Source of the DNA: Aeromonas bestiarum | GTDB taxonomy: Bacteria; Pseudomonadota; Gammaproteobacteria; Enterobacterales; Aeromonadaceae | Length of the DNA stretch: 64,000 bases | Direction of reading: 5' to 3' | NCBI RefSeq assembly: GCF_000819745.1 | Contig: NZ_CDDA01000006.1 | Location: 76,436 to 140,435, forward strand | In this document: one piece after another, positions 41,696 to 51,530 of the stretch | Layout: each line of letters opens with the position of its first letter | Position numbering within the stretch: position 1 is the stretch's first letter | Made by a program: the position numbers and the translations under genes | The notes under the pieces: model-generated | Told to the model about the DNA's origin: nothing | Database searches by the model: none | The model's input: only the letters and a program-made list of their open reading frames with translations

Positions 41696-43126
41696 ATGTC
41701 CAAGATCAACGCACAACACCTGGCCACGCTCATCGACAAGATCGGTGGCAAGGAGAACATCGCCACCGTCAGCCACTGCCTGACCCGGCTGCGCTTCGTC
41801 CTCAACGATCCGGCCAAGGCCGACAGCAAGGCCATCGAAACCATACCTGCGGTGAAGGGGAGCTTCACCCAGGGTGGTCAGTTCCAGGTGGTCATCGGCA
41901 ACGAGGTGGAGCAGTGGTACAAGGCGCTGACCGAAGAGATCGGCGTCAGCGGCGGCAGCAAGGAGGCCGCCAAGCAGGCGGCGCGCCAGAACATGAACCC
42001 GCTGGAGCGGGGCATCTCCCATCTGGCGGAGATCTTCGTGCCGCTGCTGCCCGCCATCATCACCGGCGGTCTGATCCTGGGCTTTCGCAATGTCATCGGC
42101 GACATCAAGATGTTCGACGATGGCACTCATTCTCTCACCGAGATCAGCCAGTTCTGGGCGCAGGTGCATGCCTTCCTCTGGCTGCTGGGCGAGGCGATCT
42201 TCCACTTCCTGCCGGTGGGCGTTTGCTGGTCTGCGGTCAAGAAGATGGGCGGCTCCGAGATCCTGGGCATCGTGCTCGGTATCACCCTGGTCTCCCCGCA
42301 ACTGATGAACGCCTACGGCATCGGTCAGCAGACCCCCGAGGTGTGGGATTTCGGCCTGTTCGTGATCCAGAAGGTGGGTTATCAGGCGCAGGTCATTCCG
42401 GCCCTGCTGGCGGGGGTATTCCTGGCCTGGGTGGAGACCAACCTCAAGCGCATCATTCCGGCCTATCTCTATCTGGTGATTGTGCCCTTCGTCTCGCTGC
42501 TGTTGGCGGTGATAGTGGCCCACGCCTTTATCGGCCCGTTCGGTCGCTGGATTGGTGAAGGCGTCGGCTTCGCCGCCAAGGCGGCCATGACCGGTTCCTT
42601 CGCTCCCATAGGCGCTGCCCTGTTCGGCTTCTTCTATGCGCCCCTGGTCATCACGGGTATCCACCACACCACCAACGCTGTGGATCTGCAGTTGATGCAG
42701 AGCATGGGCGGCACCCCGATCTGGCCGCTGATCGCACTCTCCAACATCGCCCAGGCTTCTGCGGTCGTCGGCATCATTCTGATTAGCCGCAAGGAGAACG
42801 AGCGGGAGATTTCCGTGCCTGCCGCCATCTCCGCCTACCTGGGCGTGACCGAACCGGCCATGTACGGCATCAACCTCAAATACAAGTTCCCCATGCTGTG
42901 CGCCATGGTGGGTTCCAGCCTGGCGGCGCTCATCTGTGGCTTCGCCGGTGTGATGGCCAACGGCATAGGGGTGGGTGGCTTGCCGGGCATCCTCTCCATC
43001 CAGCCCCAGTATTGGGCCGTCTACTCAGTCGCCATGCTGGTGGCCATAGTGGTGCCGGTGGTGCTGACTCTGCTGGTCTACAAGCGCCAGCAAGCGGCGG
43101 GCAAGCTGGCCCAGGCCAGCACCTGA
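41696..43126 (+). CDS. treB: Trehalose-specific PTS enzyme IIBC
   Basis: A 476-residue membrane protein importing trehalose as trehalose-6-phosphate. The IIB domain (1-85) carries phosphorylation site Cys28 in VSHCLTRLRF; the IIC domain (about 100-460) has about ten helices and the conserved ITGIHHTTNAVDLQ segment. There is no IIA domain, so phosphate comes from a glucose-type IIA encoded elsewhere, as in E. coli. AGAGGGA precedes the chosen ATG; upstream in-frame ATGs lie in the operator region. Confidence 0.96.
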   Translation: MSKINAQHLATLIDKIGGKENIATVSHCLTRLRFVLNDPAKADSKAIETIPAVKGSFTQGGQFQVVIGNEVEQWYKALTEEIGVSGGSKEAAKQAARQNMNPLERGISHLAEIFVPLLPAIITGGLILGFRNVIGDIKMFDDGTHSLTEISQFWAQVHAFLWLLGEAIFHFLPVGVCWSAVKKMGGSEILGIVLGITLVSPQLMNAYGIGQQTPEVWDFGLFVIQKVGYQAQVIPALLAGVFLAWVETNLKRIIPAYLYLVIVPFVSLLLAVIVAHAFIGPFGRWIGEGVGFAAKAAMTGSFAPIGAALFGFFYAPLVITGIHHTTNAVDLQLMQSMGGTPIWPLIALSNIAQASAVVGIILISRKENEREISVPAAISAYLGVTEPAMYGINLKYKFPMLCAMVGSSLAALICGFAGVMANGIGVGGLPGILSIQPQYWAVYSVAMLVAIVVPVVLTLLVYKRQQAAGKLAQAST

Positions 43127-43192
43127 CTCAACGCATCAGGGCGACTCGCGGGTCGCCCTCTCCATTTCATATTCGAAACAAGAGAAAGACCC

Positions 43193-44854
43193 ATGAGCCA
43201 AACACCCTGGTGGCAGAGCGCCGTGATTTACCAGATCTATCCCAAGAGCTTTCAGGATTCCGCTGCCCGTGGCACCGGCGATCTCAAGGGGATCATGGCC
43301 CGCCTCGACTATCTCAAGACCCTGGGGGTCGATGCCCTCTGGCTGACTCCGGTTTACGTCTCCCCGCAGGTAGACAACGGCTACGACATCGCCGACTACC
43401 TGGCCATCGATCCCGCCTACGGCACCATGGCCGATTTCGAAGCGTTGCTGGCTGCCGCCCACGCGCGCGACATCCGCATCGTGATGGATATAGTGGTGAA
43501 TCACACCTCCACCGAGCACGCCTGGTTCAAGTCGGCGCTGGGGGATAAAAACAGCCCCTACCGCGACTACTACATCTGGCGCGATCCGGTTGATGGCAGC
43601 GTGCCCAACAACTGGCAGTCCAAATTCGGTGGCAGCGCCTGGGAGCTGGATCCCGCCACCGGCCAGTACTATCTGCACCTGTTTGCCCGCGAGCAGGCGG
43701 ATCTCAACTGGGAAAACCCGGCGGTGCGTGCCGAGGTCAAAAACATCATTCACTTCTGGGCGCAGAAGGGGGTGGACGGTTTCCGCCTCGACGTCATCAA
43801 CCTCATCTCCAAGGATCAGGCCTTCCCGAACGACGAGATTGGCGATGGCCGCCGCTTCTACACCGACGGGCCGCGTATCCATGAATTCCTGCAAGACGTT
43901 AGTCGCGATGTCTTTGCCCCCGTGGGTGCCATGACTGTGGGGGAGATGTCATCGACCAGTCTGGAACATTGCCAGCGCTACGGCGCGCTGGATGGTTCCG
44001 AGCTCTCCATGGTGTTCAACTTCCACCATCTGAAGGTGGATTACCCCAACGGCGACAAGTGGACCAAGGCGCCGTTCGATTTCCTAGAGCTCAAGCGCAT
44101 CTTCAACCACTGGCAGAGCGGCATGCACGGCAAGGGCTGGTCGGCGCTGTTCTGGTGCAACCACGATCAGCCGCGCATCGTCTCCCGCTTCGGCGACGAG
44201 GGCGAACATCGCGTGGTCGCCGCCAAGATGCTGGCCAGTACGCTGCACGGGTTGCAGGGCACTCCCTACATCTATCAGGGGGAGGAGATCGGCATGACCA
44301 ACCCCGGCTATCAGTGCATCGACGACTATCAGGATGTGGAGAGCCGCAACATCTTCGCCATCAAGCAGGCTGAAGGCATGGCGGAGGCCGAGATCCTCGC
44401 CATTCTCGGCGCCAAGTCCCGCGACAACTCCCGCACGCCCATGCAGTGGAGCGCCGCCCCCAACGCTGGTTTCACCAGCGGGACGCCCTGGCTCAAGCCT
44501 GCCACCAACTACCCCGAGATCAATGCCGAGTCCGCGCTGGCCGACCAGAACTCGGTGTTCTGGCACTACCGTGATTTGATTGCCCTTCGCAAGAGCTACC
44601 CCATCTTCACGCAGGGAGATTATCGGGAGCTGCTGGCGGGTCATCAGCGGATCTGGGCCTATACCCGCAGTGCCAACGGCCAAACCCTGCTGGTGGTGAG
44701 CAACTTCTACGGCGAGCCGGCCACCTTCGCCCTGCCGGAGGAGCTGGCCACCGGCAAGGGGCGCCTGCTGCTGGGCAACTACCCCGATAGCCCGGCCCGG
44801 CCGCAGTCCTGTATGCTGCGCCCTTATGAATCCCTGATCTGGCTGGTGGAATAG
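43193..44854 (+). CDS. treC: Trehalose-6-phosphate hydrolase
   Basis: A 553-residue cytoplasmic GH13 enzyme cleaving trehalose-6-phosphate to glucose and glucose-6-phosphate. The catalytic residues are nucleophile Asp200 (GFRLDVINL), acid/base Glu251 (GEMSS) and Asp325 (NHDQPR). IVMDIVVNHTS and the N-terminal WWQSAVIYQIYPKSF are typical. It lies 66 bases after treB, in the same operon. It completes the trehalose import and cleavage route. Confidence 0.97.
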   Translation: MSQTPWWQSAVIYQIYPKSFQDSAARGTGDLKGIMARLDYLKTLGVDALWLTPVYVSPQVDNGYDIADYLAIDPAYGTMADFEALLAAAHARDIRIVMDIVVNHTSTEHAWFKSALGDKNSPYRDYYIWRDPVDGSVPNNWQSKFGGSAWELDPATGQYYLHLFAREQADLNWENPAVRAEVKNIIHFWAQKGVDGFRLDVINLISKDQAFPNDEIGDGRRFYTDGPRIHEFLQDVSRDVFAPVGAMTVGEMSSTSLEHCQRYGALDGSELSMVFNFHHLKVDYPNGDKWTKAPFDFLELKRIFNHWQSGMHGKGWSALFWCNHDQPRIVSRFGDEGEHRVVAAKMLASTLHGLQGTPYIYQGEEIGMTNPGYQCIDDYQDVESRNIFAIKQAEGMAEAEILAILGAKSRDNSRTPMQWSAAPNAGFTSGTPWLKPATNYPEINAESALADQNSVFWHYRDLIALRKSYPIFTQGDYRELLAGHQRIWAYTRSANGQTLLVVSNFYGEPATFALPEELATGKGRLLLGNYPDSPARPQSCMLRPYESLIWLVE

Positions 44855-44857
44855 ACG

Positions 44858-45481
44858 ATGACACAGGCAACGCCCATGGCGGCAACAGAGGTTCGGCAAG
44901 CCGTACCTGGCCCCGAGTGGCAGAAGATGGTGGCGGGTCAGCCCTATGATGCAGGTGACCCTGAGCTGAAAGCGGCGCGCGAGCGCTGCCGCCGGCTCTA
45001 TCACACCTTCAATACCAGCTGGCAGGAGAAACCGGCGCGGGATGCCCTGCTCCATGAACTGCTGGGCGGCCGTGGCAAAGCGTGCGCCATCAACTCGCCG
45101 TTCTTTTGCGACTATGGTGCCAACATCTTCGTGGGGGAGAACTTCTACGCCAACGTGGGCTGCACCATCCTCGATGTGTGCGAGGTGCACATCGGCGACA
45201 ATGTGCTGCTGGCGCCCGGGGTGCAGATCTACACCGCTGCCCACCCGGTGGCGGTAGTGCCGCGGGTGGCCGGAGTCGAGTTCGGCAAGCCGGTGCGCAT
45301 CGGTAACAACGTCTGGATCGGTGGCAGCTCCGTCATCTGCCCGGGCGTCACCATAGGGGACAACAGCGTCATCGGTGCGGGCGCTGTGGTCACCAGGGAT
45401 ATTCCGGCCAACGTGGTTGCCGTCGGCAACCCCTGCAAGGTGCTGCGGCCCATGACTGCAGAGGAGCTGACGGGCTGCTAG
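44858..45481 (+). CDS. maa: Maltose/galactoside O-acetyltransferase family protein
   Basis: A 207-residue left-handed beta-helix acetyltransferase (LbetaH hexapeptide repeats at about 95-190: VHIGDNVLLAPGVQIYTAAHPV, VRIGNNVWIGGSSVICPGVTIGDNSVIGAGAVVTRDIPANVVAVG, in sections). The catalytic His is in AAHPV. The N-terminal Maa/NodL helix region (MVAGQPYDAGDPELKAARERCRRLYHTFN) is present. It starts four bases after the treC stop, so it is the third gene of the tre operon; it may acetylate excess intracellular sugar. An in-frame ATG at 44876 is an alternative start. Confidence 0.9.
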   Translation: MTQATPMAATEVRQAVPGPEWQKMVAGQPYDAGDPELKAARERCRRLYHTFNTSWQEKPARDALLHELLGGRGKACAINSPFFCDYGANIFVGENFYANVGCTILDVCEVHIGDNVLLAPGVQIYTAAHPVAVVPRVAGVEFGKPVRIGNNVWIGGSSVICPGVTIGDNSVIGAGAVVTRDIPANVVAVGNPCKVLRPMTAEELTGC

Positions 45482-45511
45482 TGCTTCTGCCAGCGCGTAC
45501 TTTCCGACACC

Positions 45512-45538
45512 AAGGGCAGGCTCTCCTGCCCTTTTTCT
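45512..45538 (+). terminator. Terminator of the treBC-maa operon
   Basis: Nine-base-pair stem AAGGGCAGG / CCTGCCCTT, loop CTCT, T-rich tail. Confidence 0.92.
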
Positions 45539-45823
45539 TGGCCGTCGTTCGCTGAACTCGGGATGTACATCCACTTCAGATTTTTTGAACATCTAGGCCA
45601 GTTTATCTCGCTAACAAAGGTCGGCAGAGGTGTTTAATATTCACTCAACGCTTAGGCAGGAACGCCAAGCGGCCAAATAACAGGTCGTTCCAGGCTGTGA
45701 CACCATCAAACAGGGTGTCGGATGTCGGTGAAAGAACAACATACTATTTGAATAACCTCTTGCACGGATGCATTGATTCAGGCCGACACGGCCTTGGCAA
45801 TGACATAAAAACCAAGAGAGTGA
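45539..45823. other. Non-coding stretch before a secreted-protein gene
   Basis: About 285 bases with no convincing gene. It contains the inverted repeat GACACC / GGTGTC (near 45700-45720) and GGCCGACACGGCC (near 45781-45793), either of which could be a regulator site. Base composition is more AT-rich than the flanks, as expected for a promoter region. Confidence 0.4.
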
Positions 45824-46156
45824 ATGAACATGAAAAACGTAATCAAGATGCTGGCCGTTGCAGGCCTGATGACCGCCGGTTTTGCTCAGGCTTCCGTCCC
45901 CGCTGACTTCAATGCCGCGCCGGGCGTGCTGTTTGTAAACTGGCATACGACCGCCGCCGTGGATGGCAAGGCCAACCCCATGCTGGAAGTGCGTGACGAG
46001 TCTGGCGATGTCGTGGCCTCAGTCCACGCCAATCTGGCGGGTACCCAGCAGGTTCGCATTCCAAGCCGTGCTCAGGGCAACCTGACCGTCAGCCTGGGTG
46101 AGCAGAGCAGCGACTACCGCATCCCGTTTGGTATCGGCAGCGGTAAACAGCGCTAA
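45824..46156 (+). CDS. Small secreted protein, function unknown
   Basis: A 110-residue protein with a clear Sec signal peptide (about 1-24, MKNVIKMLAVAGLMTAGFAQA). The mature 86 residues are rich in beta-forming residues (GVLFVNWHTTAAVDGKANPMLEVRDESGD). No cysteines are seen. I do not recognise the family. The start is ATG at 45824 or 45830. Single gene, followed by a hairpin. Confidence 0.8.
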   Translation: MNMKNVIKMLAVAGLMTAGFAQASVPADFNAAPGVLFVNWHTTAAVDGKANPMLEVRDESGDVVASVHANLAGTQQVRIPSRAQGNLTVSLGEQSSDYRIPFGIGSGKQR

Positions 46157-46281
46157 TTGTCGTTATCCACCCGGTGGCTGATCAGCAAGGTCATTGGAGT
46201 GAGGCAATGTCTGGGTTGTTTGAGGTTGCTCGTACTTTTGTCGCAGTCAATGCCGAGCGAGTGATGCAATTCAGCCCAATA

Positions 46282-46308
46282 ACAAAGGCGCCATAAAGGC
46301 GCCCTTGT
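46282..46308. terminator. Hairpin terminator between convergent genes
   Basis: GGCGCC / GGCGCC with loop ATAAA, extended by ACAA / TTGT. It lies between the secreted-protein gene and the Yip1-family gene. Confidence 0.65.
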
Positions 46309-46358
46309 CATTTCTGGTGATGGCTGACCATAGAGCGGATGCTGCTGTGGCCAGGGTG

Positions 46359-46958
46359 CTATTGCGTAAAGACGGGGCCAAAACCTGAACCCCACAGAAT
46401 GGCCGTGGTTGCCAGCACGCAGACCAGCAGCACCAATCCGACCGTTACCACAGAGCTGGCATAGATGAACCCTTGTTCCTTGGGGATGTGCATCAGTATT
46501 GGCACGCCGACGTAGAGCAGGTAGATGGAATAACTCAGCCCTATCAGGCCAATGATCATGACAAACCAGAGGTGCGGGAAAAAGGCCGAGAAGCCAACCA
46601 TAAACAGGGGGGTAGAGGTATAGGCCGCCAGTTCGAGCGCCGTCGTATAGCTGGGATCAGAGCCAAAGGTGTGCCCCATCCAGTGTGCTAGATAGGCCAG
46701 TGCAAACACGCCAGCGATGAGCGCGATATACATGGCTACCGATAGCATGAATGCACTCTCTGCGGTCAGGGTAATGGGATCACCCACACCGATACTCCAG
46801 CCGATGTGAACGGCGGAGTAGTAGGCACAGACCGAGGGGATAAGGGCCACGACAAGAATATGGGTCAGACTGTTTCTGAAGCTGTCGTGACCTTCGTCTA
46901 TGGTATGCCATTCGGTGTGAGGATGGGCATACAATCCCCATAAGTGATTTAATATCAT
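46359..46958 (-). CDS. Yip1-family (DUF1282-like) membrane protein
   Basis: A 199-residue protein with about five hydrophobic helices. It has the Yip1 pattern: N-terminal LWGLYAHPHTEWHTIDE, then the ALAYLAHWMGHTFGSDPSYTTALELAAYTSTPLFMVG region (in sections). Function in bacteria is unknown. It diverges from the cytochrome oxidase cluster, sharing a long intergenic region. Confidence 0.82.
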   Translation of the reverse strand: MILNHLWGLYAHPHTEWHTIDEGHDSFRNSLTHILVVALIPSVCAYYSAVHIGWSIGVGDPITLTAESAFMLSVAMYIALIAGVFALAYLAHWMGHTFGSDPSYTTALELAAYTSTPLFMVGFSAFFPHLWFVMIIGLIGLSYSIYLLYVGVPILMHIPKEQGFIYASSVVTVGLVLLVCVLATTAILWGSGFGPVFTQ

Positions 46959-47333
46959 AGCGTTATTCCTTCTCTACTTGAGTTTGTGGAGCGTCGTATC
47001 CCGTTTTTCTCCTCTGTATCAGGTTGGCATCACCGGGTGAGCCATTCATATGCAGCCGCCACTGACAGTTTTAAATAAAGCTGTCCCAGCCCCCCTACGT
47101 CAAGGTTCCCACCTCCAATCCCTGCTGTTGATGTTTATTGCCATCCTGTGAGCCATGAATTGATACAAACTGCTCTGATGAGTCCAGGATCATCGACATC
47201 ATGGTGGCTTTTTCAAAATATGGACTAATACTTGTTTGTGAGAGTGATTTTAATAAATTCATTATTTTCATATGGTTAGATGATTTACTTGGCGAGGCTT
47301 GCGGTCCTTTCCAGCGTGCACAGGGAGTGCAAA
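46959..47333. other. Long intergenic region before the cytochrome oxidase cluster
   Basis: About 375 bases without a supported gene. The right half is AT-rich (AATAAATTCATTATTTTCAT near 47253) and is presumably the promoter region of the oxidase cluster. Open frames here lack ribosome binding sites. I could not assign a specific regulator site. Confidence 0.5.
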
Positions 47334-48479
47334 GTGGGAAAAAATGCGATCAGGCATGGCGTGTGGATGGTGTGCCTTGCTGGCAAGAGCGTTTTTGCCA
47401 GCGAGATAACATTCAACATGACGCGGGGGGCGACGGCTATCAGCCAGCAGGTCTATGACCTGCATATGACCATCTTCTATATCTGCTGCCTGATCGGTCT
47501 GCTCGTCTTTGGCGCCATGCTCTGGTCCATTATCCATCATCGAAAATCACGTGGCGCCCAAGCCGCCCAGTTTCATGAGAGCACCCGGATTGAATTGTTG
47601 TGGACTGCCATTCCTGTGCTGATCCTGGTGGCGATGGCCACGCCGGCCACATCGACGCTATTGAAGATGGAAGATACTTCCAAAGCCGATCTGACAGTGC
47701 TCATCACGGGATCTCAATGGAAATGGCACTACAAATACCTGGAGCATCCGGTGGCGTTTTACTCCTTGCTGGCGACCAGCAAGAAGCAGATTTCCGGCGA
47801 TCAGCCCAAGAGTGACACCTATTTACTGGAGGTCGATCAGCCGTTGGTGCTGCCTGTGGGCAAGAAAATTCGCTTCTTGATGACATCGGATGATGTCATT
47901 CACTCCTGGTGGGTGCCCGCCTTCGCGGTAAAGAAAGATGCCAATCCCGGCTACATCAATGAATCCTGGACCAGGATAGACAGACCCGGCACCTATCGGG
48001 GGCAGTGTGCCGAGCTATGCGGCAAGGATCATGGCTTCATGCCCATAGTGGTGGTCGCCAAAACCGCCGAGGAGTTTGAGGGCTGGATTGCCAGAACGGC
48101 GGAAGCCCAGGCCGCTGCCAAGGCTCAGCAGCAGGAGCAGGCCAGTACGATCATGACCCTGCCGCAGGCCATGGCGTTGGGAGAGAAAATCTTTTTGGGT
48201 CATTGCTCGGCCTGCCATCAGCCAGGAGGAACCGGATTACCCGGGATCTTCCCCGCGTTGAAGGGCAGCAAGATCACTACCTTGGCGGAAAATCGTGCCC
48301 AGCACCTGAACCTGGTCCTGCATGGCAAGAGCGGGACCGCCATGCAGGCATTCGGCAAGCAGCTCACGGTTCAGGAACTTGCCGCCGTGGTGACTTATGA
48401 GCGCAATGCCTGGGGCAACAACACGGGCGATGTCATTCAGGCTGCGGATGTGCAGTCCATTCTGAAAAATGACAAATAA
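47334..48479 (+). CDS. ctaC: Cytochrome c oxidase subunit II with fused cytochrome c domain (caa3 type)
   Basis: A 381-residue periplasm-facing subunit that takes electrons from cytochrome c. It has a signal peptide (about 1-23, ending VFA), two membrane helices, and a cupredoxin domain with CuA ligands Cys225, Glu227, Cys229, His233 and Met236 (CAELCGKDHGFM). The C-terminal cytochrome c domain has CSACH at 291-295 for covalent haem. The fused domain marks it as caa3-type. The start is GTG at 47334, with GGGAG six bases upstream; this yields a proper signal peptide, unlike ATG 47280. Confidence 0.93.
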   Translation: MGKNAIRHGVWMVCLAGKSVFASEITFNMTRGATAISQQVYDLHMTIFYICCLIGLLVFGAMLWSIIHHRKSRGAQAAQFHESTRIELLWTAIPVLILVAMATPATSTLLKMEDTSKADLTVLITGSQWKWHYKYLEHPVAFYSLLATSKKQISGDQPKSDTYLLEVDQPLVLPVGKKIRFLMTSDDVIHSWWVPAFAVKKDANPGYINESWTRIDRPGTYRGQCAELCGKDHGFMPIVVVAKTAEEFEGWIARTAEAQAAAKAQQQEQASTIMTLPQAMALGEKIFLGHCSACHQPGGTGLPGIFPALKGSKITTLAENRAQHLNLVLHGKSGTAMQAFGKQLTVQELAAVVTYERNAWGNNTGDVIQAADVQSILKNDK

Positions 48480-48488
48480 GGAGTCGGC

Positions 48489-50075
48489 ATGAGCGATGGC
48501 ATCATCGAGACCCTGCACGCAGGCCACTCCCATGGACCGGCAGCAGGACTGAGGCGCTGGTTATATACCACTAACCATAAAGATATTGGCACCCTCTATC
48601 TGCTCTTCGCCCTGACCATGTTTTTTACCGGTGGCACCATGGCCATGGTGATCCGGGCCGAACTGTTTCAGCCCGGGTTACAGCTGGTCGAGCCCCTGTT
48701 CTTCAACCAGATGACCACAGTGCATGGTCTGGTCATGGTCTTTGGCGCCGTGATGCCGGCGTTCACCGGCCTGGCCAACTGGTTGATCCCCATGATGATT
48801 GGGGCCCCTGACATGGCCCTGCCCAGGATGAACAACTGGAGTTTCTGGATCCTGCCATTTGCCTTTCTGATCCTGTTGTCGAGCCTGTTCATGGATGGTG
48901 GTGGCCCGAGCTCGGGTTGGACCTTCTATGCCCCCTTGTCGACCAAATACAGCGGCAACAGTACGGCGTTGTTTGTCTTTGCAATCCATATCATGGGCAT
49001 CTCATCCATCATGGGGGCCATCAATGTCATCGTCACCATCTTCAATTTACGGGCACCAGGAATGACCTGGATGAAGATGCCGTTATTTGTATGGACCTGG
49101 TTGATCACGGCCTTTCTGTTGATTGCTGTGATGCCGGTATTGGCAGCGGCCGTCACCATGGTATTGACGGACAAGTATTTTGGTACCAGCTTCTTCGATG
49201 CCGCAGGAGGGGGCGATCCTGTGATGTTCCAGCATATATTCTGGTTCTTTGGTCACCCTGAGGTGTACATCATGATACTGCCCGCCTTTGGCATAGTATC
49301 CAGCATCATTCCCACTTTCTCTCGCAAGAAACTCTTTGGCTATCGCTCCATGGTTTATGCCACCAGCAGCATAGCGATATTGTCTTTTCTGGTCTGGGCT
49401 CATCACATGTTTACGACGGGGCTGCCCGTGGCCGCCGAGCTCTTCTTCATGTACGCCACCATGTTGATCGCGGTGCCGACCGGTGTGAAGGTATTTAACT
49501 GGGTGGCGACCATGTGGCGAGGTTCTTTGACGTTCGAGACCCCCATGCTGTTTGCCATCGCCTTTATTACCCTGTTTACCATAGGCGGTTTCTCGGGGTT
49601 GATGCTGGCCATTATTCCGGCCGATTTCCAATATCACGATACCTATTTTGTCGTGGCCCATTTTCATTACGTATTGGTTACTGGGGCGGTATTTTCCATT
49701 ATCGCTGCGGCCTATTACTGGCTGCCAAAATGGACCGGCCATATGTATGACGAGCGACTTGGACAACGGCATTTCTGGTGCTCACTTATTTCGGTCAATG
49801 TGCTGTTCTTTCCGATGCATTTCGTCGGCCTGGCGGGCATGCCTCGCCGGATACCCGACTATGCACTGCAATTCGCAGACTTTAATGCGCTGATCAGCGT
49901 TGGTGGTTTTGCTTTCGGGTTGTCACAGCTGTTGTTCGTCTGGGGTGTCATCAAATGCATCCGTGGCGGCGATAAGGCAACGGCACAGGTGTGGGAAGGT
50001 GCGGAGGGGTTGGAATGGACCTTGCCCTCTCCGCCCCCTTATCACAGTTTCCAGTCACCACCAGATATCAAGTAG
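48489..50075 (+). CDS. ctaD: Cytochrome c oxidase subunit I
   Basis: A 528-residue haem-copper catalytic subunit with 12 helices. Low-spin haem a ligands lie in TTVHGLVMVF and VVAHFHYVLV; the CuB/haem a3 site is in FGHPEVYIMILPAFG (cross-linked His-Tyr), WAHHMF and the same VVAHFHY segment. The GHPEVY tyrosine places it in family A. It is nine bases after ctaC in the same operon. Confidence 0.98.
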   Translation: MSDGIIETLHAGHSHGPAAGLRRWLYTTNHKDIGTLYLLFALTMFFTGGTMAMVIRAELFQPGLQLVEPLFFNQMTTVHGLVMVFGAVMPAFTGLANWLIPMMIGAPDMALPRMNNWSFWILPFAFLILLSSLFMDGGGPSSGWTFYAPLSTKYSGNSTALFVFAIHIMGISSIMGAINVIVTIFNLRAPGMTWMKMPLFVWTWLITAFLLIAVMPVLAAAVTMVLTDKYFGTSFFDAAGGGDPVMFQHIFWFFGHPEVYIMILPAFGIVSSIIPTFSRKKLFGYRSMVYATSSIAILSFLVWAHHMFTTGLPVAAELFFMYATMLIAVPTGVKVFNWVATMWRGSLTFETPMLFAIAFITLFTIGGFSGLMLAIIPADFQYHDTYFVVAHFHYVLVTGAVFSIIAAAYYWLPKWTGHMYDERLGQRHFWCSLISVNVLFFPMHFVGLAGMPRRIPDYALQFADFNALISVGGFAFGLSQLLFVWGVIKCIRGGDKATAQVWEGAEGLEWTLPSPPPYHSFQSPPDIK

Positions 50076-50084
50076 GAGGCGCAT

Positions 50085-50639
50085 ATGACACAAATCAATC
50101 ATGGGCCTTTGCTGAAAAAGCTGATCCTGGTCATCGCCGTCATGTTTGGTTTTGCATTTGCGTTGGTGCCGCTGTATGACGTTCTTTGCCGGATCACCGG
50201 CCTCAACGGCAAGACCGCCGAGCAGCCGGCCAGCGCGGATCGCGCCGTGATCGACAGCAAACGTACCATACAGATGGAGTTTCTTGCTCATGCGGACACC
50301 CAGATGCCATGGCAGTTTACTCAGGAGACAGATCGGCTATCGATACGGCCTGGCGAAATGAAACTGGTCAATTACCGGGTATTCAATCCGACGGATCGCA
50401 CCATGATTGGCCAGGCTGTCCCATCAGTCTCCCCCGGACCCGCCGCCGCCTATTTAAAGAAGGTGGAATGTTTTTGCTTCCATCGTCAGGAATTGCGGGC
50501 AGGGGAAAGCAAGCTGATGCCACTCAAGTTCTATGTCGATCCCGCCCTGCCCTCCGACATCAACACCATCACGCTCTCTTATTCGCTCTATGACATTACG
50601 CAGTCCAAGCCAGCCGATGCGTTGGCGCAGAGGAAATAA
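50085..50639 (+). CDS. ctaG: Cytochrome c oxidase assembly protein (Cox11/CtaG type)
   Basis: A 184-residue protein with one N-terminal membrane helix (about 9-30) and a periplasmic copper-binding domain. The VECFCFHRQEL segment carries the CxC copper site that feeds CuB of subunit I. It lies between ctaD and ctaE, the usual place. Confidence 0.95.
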   Translation: MTQINHGPLLKKLILVIAVMFGFAFALVPLYDVLCRITGLNGKTAEQPASADRAVIDSKRTIQMEFLAHADTQMPWQFTQETDRLSIRPGEMKLVNYRVFNPTDRTMIGQAVPSVSPGPAAAYLKKVECFCFHRQELRAGESKLMPLKFYVDPALPSDINTITLSYSLYDITQSKPADALAQRK

Positions 50640-50641
50640 TC

Positions 50642-51523
50642 ATGGCCAAGGTGAACTCGCACTATTACGTCCCTGAGCAGAGTCATTGGCCCATTATCGG
50701 CGCCCTGGCACTGTTTCTCCTGGCCTTCGGTGCGGGCCATCTGGTGAATGAAATAGCACACAAACAATCAGGCATTGGCCGCTATCTGATGATGGCGGGC
50801 GTCATATTGCTGGTGTTCATGTTGTTTGGCTGGTTCCGCCATATTATCCATGAGTCCATGACGGGGTTGTACAGCCCCCAGATGGATCGCTCCTTCAGGC
50901 AAGGGATGGTCTGGTTCATTTTTTCCGAAGTGATGTTCTTCCTGGCATTTTTTGGTGTGCTGTTTTATGCCAGACAACTCGCCATGCCATGGCTGGATGG
51001 TGCAGGAAACAAGGCAATGACGGCGCAGCTGTTGTGGCCGGACTTTTCCGCGCACTGGCCCATGCTCAAGACCCCGGGGGGCACCCAAACCCAGGCTATG
51101 CCCTGGCATGGGATCCCGCTCGTCAATACCCTGGTGTTGCTGAGCTCCTCCGTGACGCTGCTGTTTGCTCATACAGGGTTGGAGCAGGGTAAAAGAGAAC
51201 GGCTCAAATGGATGCTGCTGAGCACAGTGTTGCTTGGCCTGACCTTCTTGTGGCTGCAAGGCTACGAATACATGCATGCATACCGAGAGCTGGGTTTGCG
51301 GCTGGACTCCGGAATATATGGCAATACCTTCTTTATATTGACCGGCTTCCATGGCTTGCATGTCACCCTGGGGACTGTATTCCTCCTGATCATCTGGCTG
51401 CGCATCGTGCTGAAGGATCATTTTACCGCCGAGCGGCACTTCGCCTTTCAGGCCGCCGCCTGGTACTGGCATTTCGTTGACGTCGTCTGGCTATGCCTCT
51501 TTGTCTTTGTATATCTGCTCTGA
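50642..51523 (+). CDS. ctaE: Cytochrome c oxidase subunit III
   Basis: A 293-residue subunit with seven helices. The conserved FILTGFHGLHVTLG and the final AAWYWHFVDVVWLCLFVFVYL are typical. An insert at about 105-150 (WPDFSAHWPMLKTPGGTQTQ) is as in gammaproteobacterial homologues. It starts two bases after ctaG. The convergent small gene ends eight bases beyond its stop. Confidence 0.97.
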   Translation: MAKVNSHYYVPEQSHWPIIGALALFLLAFGAGHLVNEIAHKQSGIGRYLMMAGVILLVFMLFGWFRHIIHESMTGLYSPQMDRSFRQGMVWFIFSEVMFFLAFFGVLFYARQLAMPWLDGAGNKAMTAQLLWPDFSAHWPMLKTPGGTQTQAMPWHGIPLVNTLVLLSSSVTLLFAHTGLEQGKRERLKWMLLSTVLLGLTFLWLQGYEYMHAYRELGLRLDSGIYGNTFFILTGFHGLHVTLGTVFLLIIWLRIVLKDHFTAERHFAFQAAAWYWHFVDVVWLCLFVFVYLL

Positions 51524-51530
51524 TATTCGT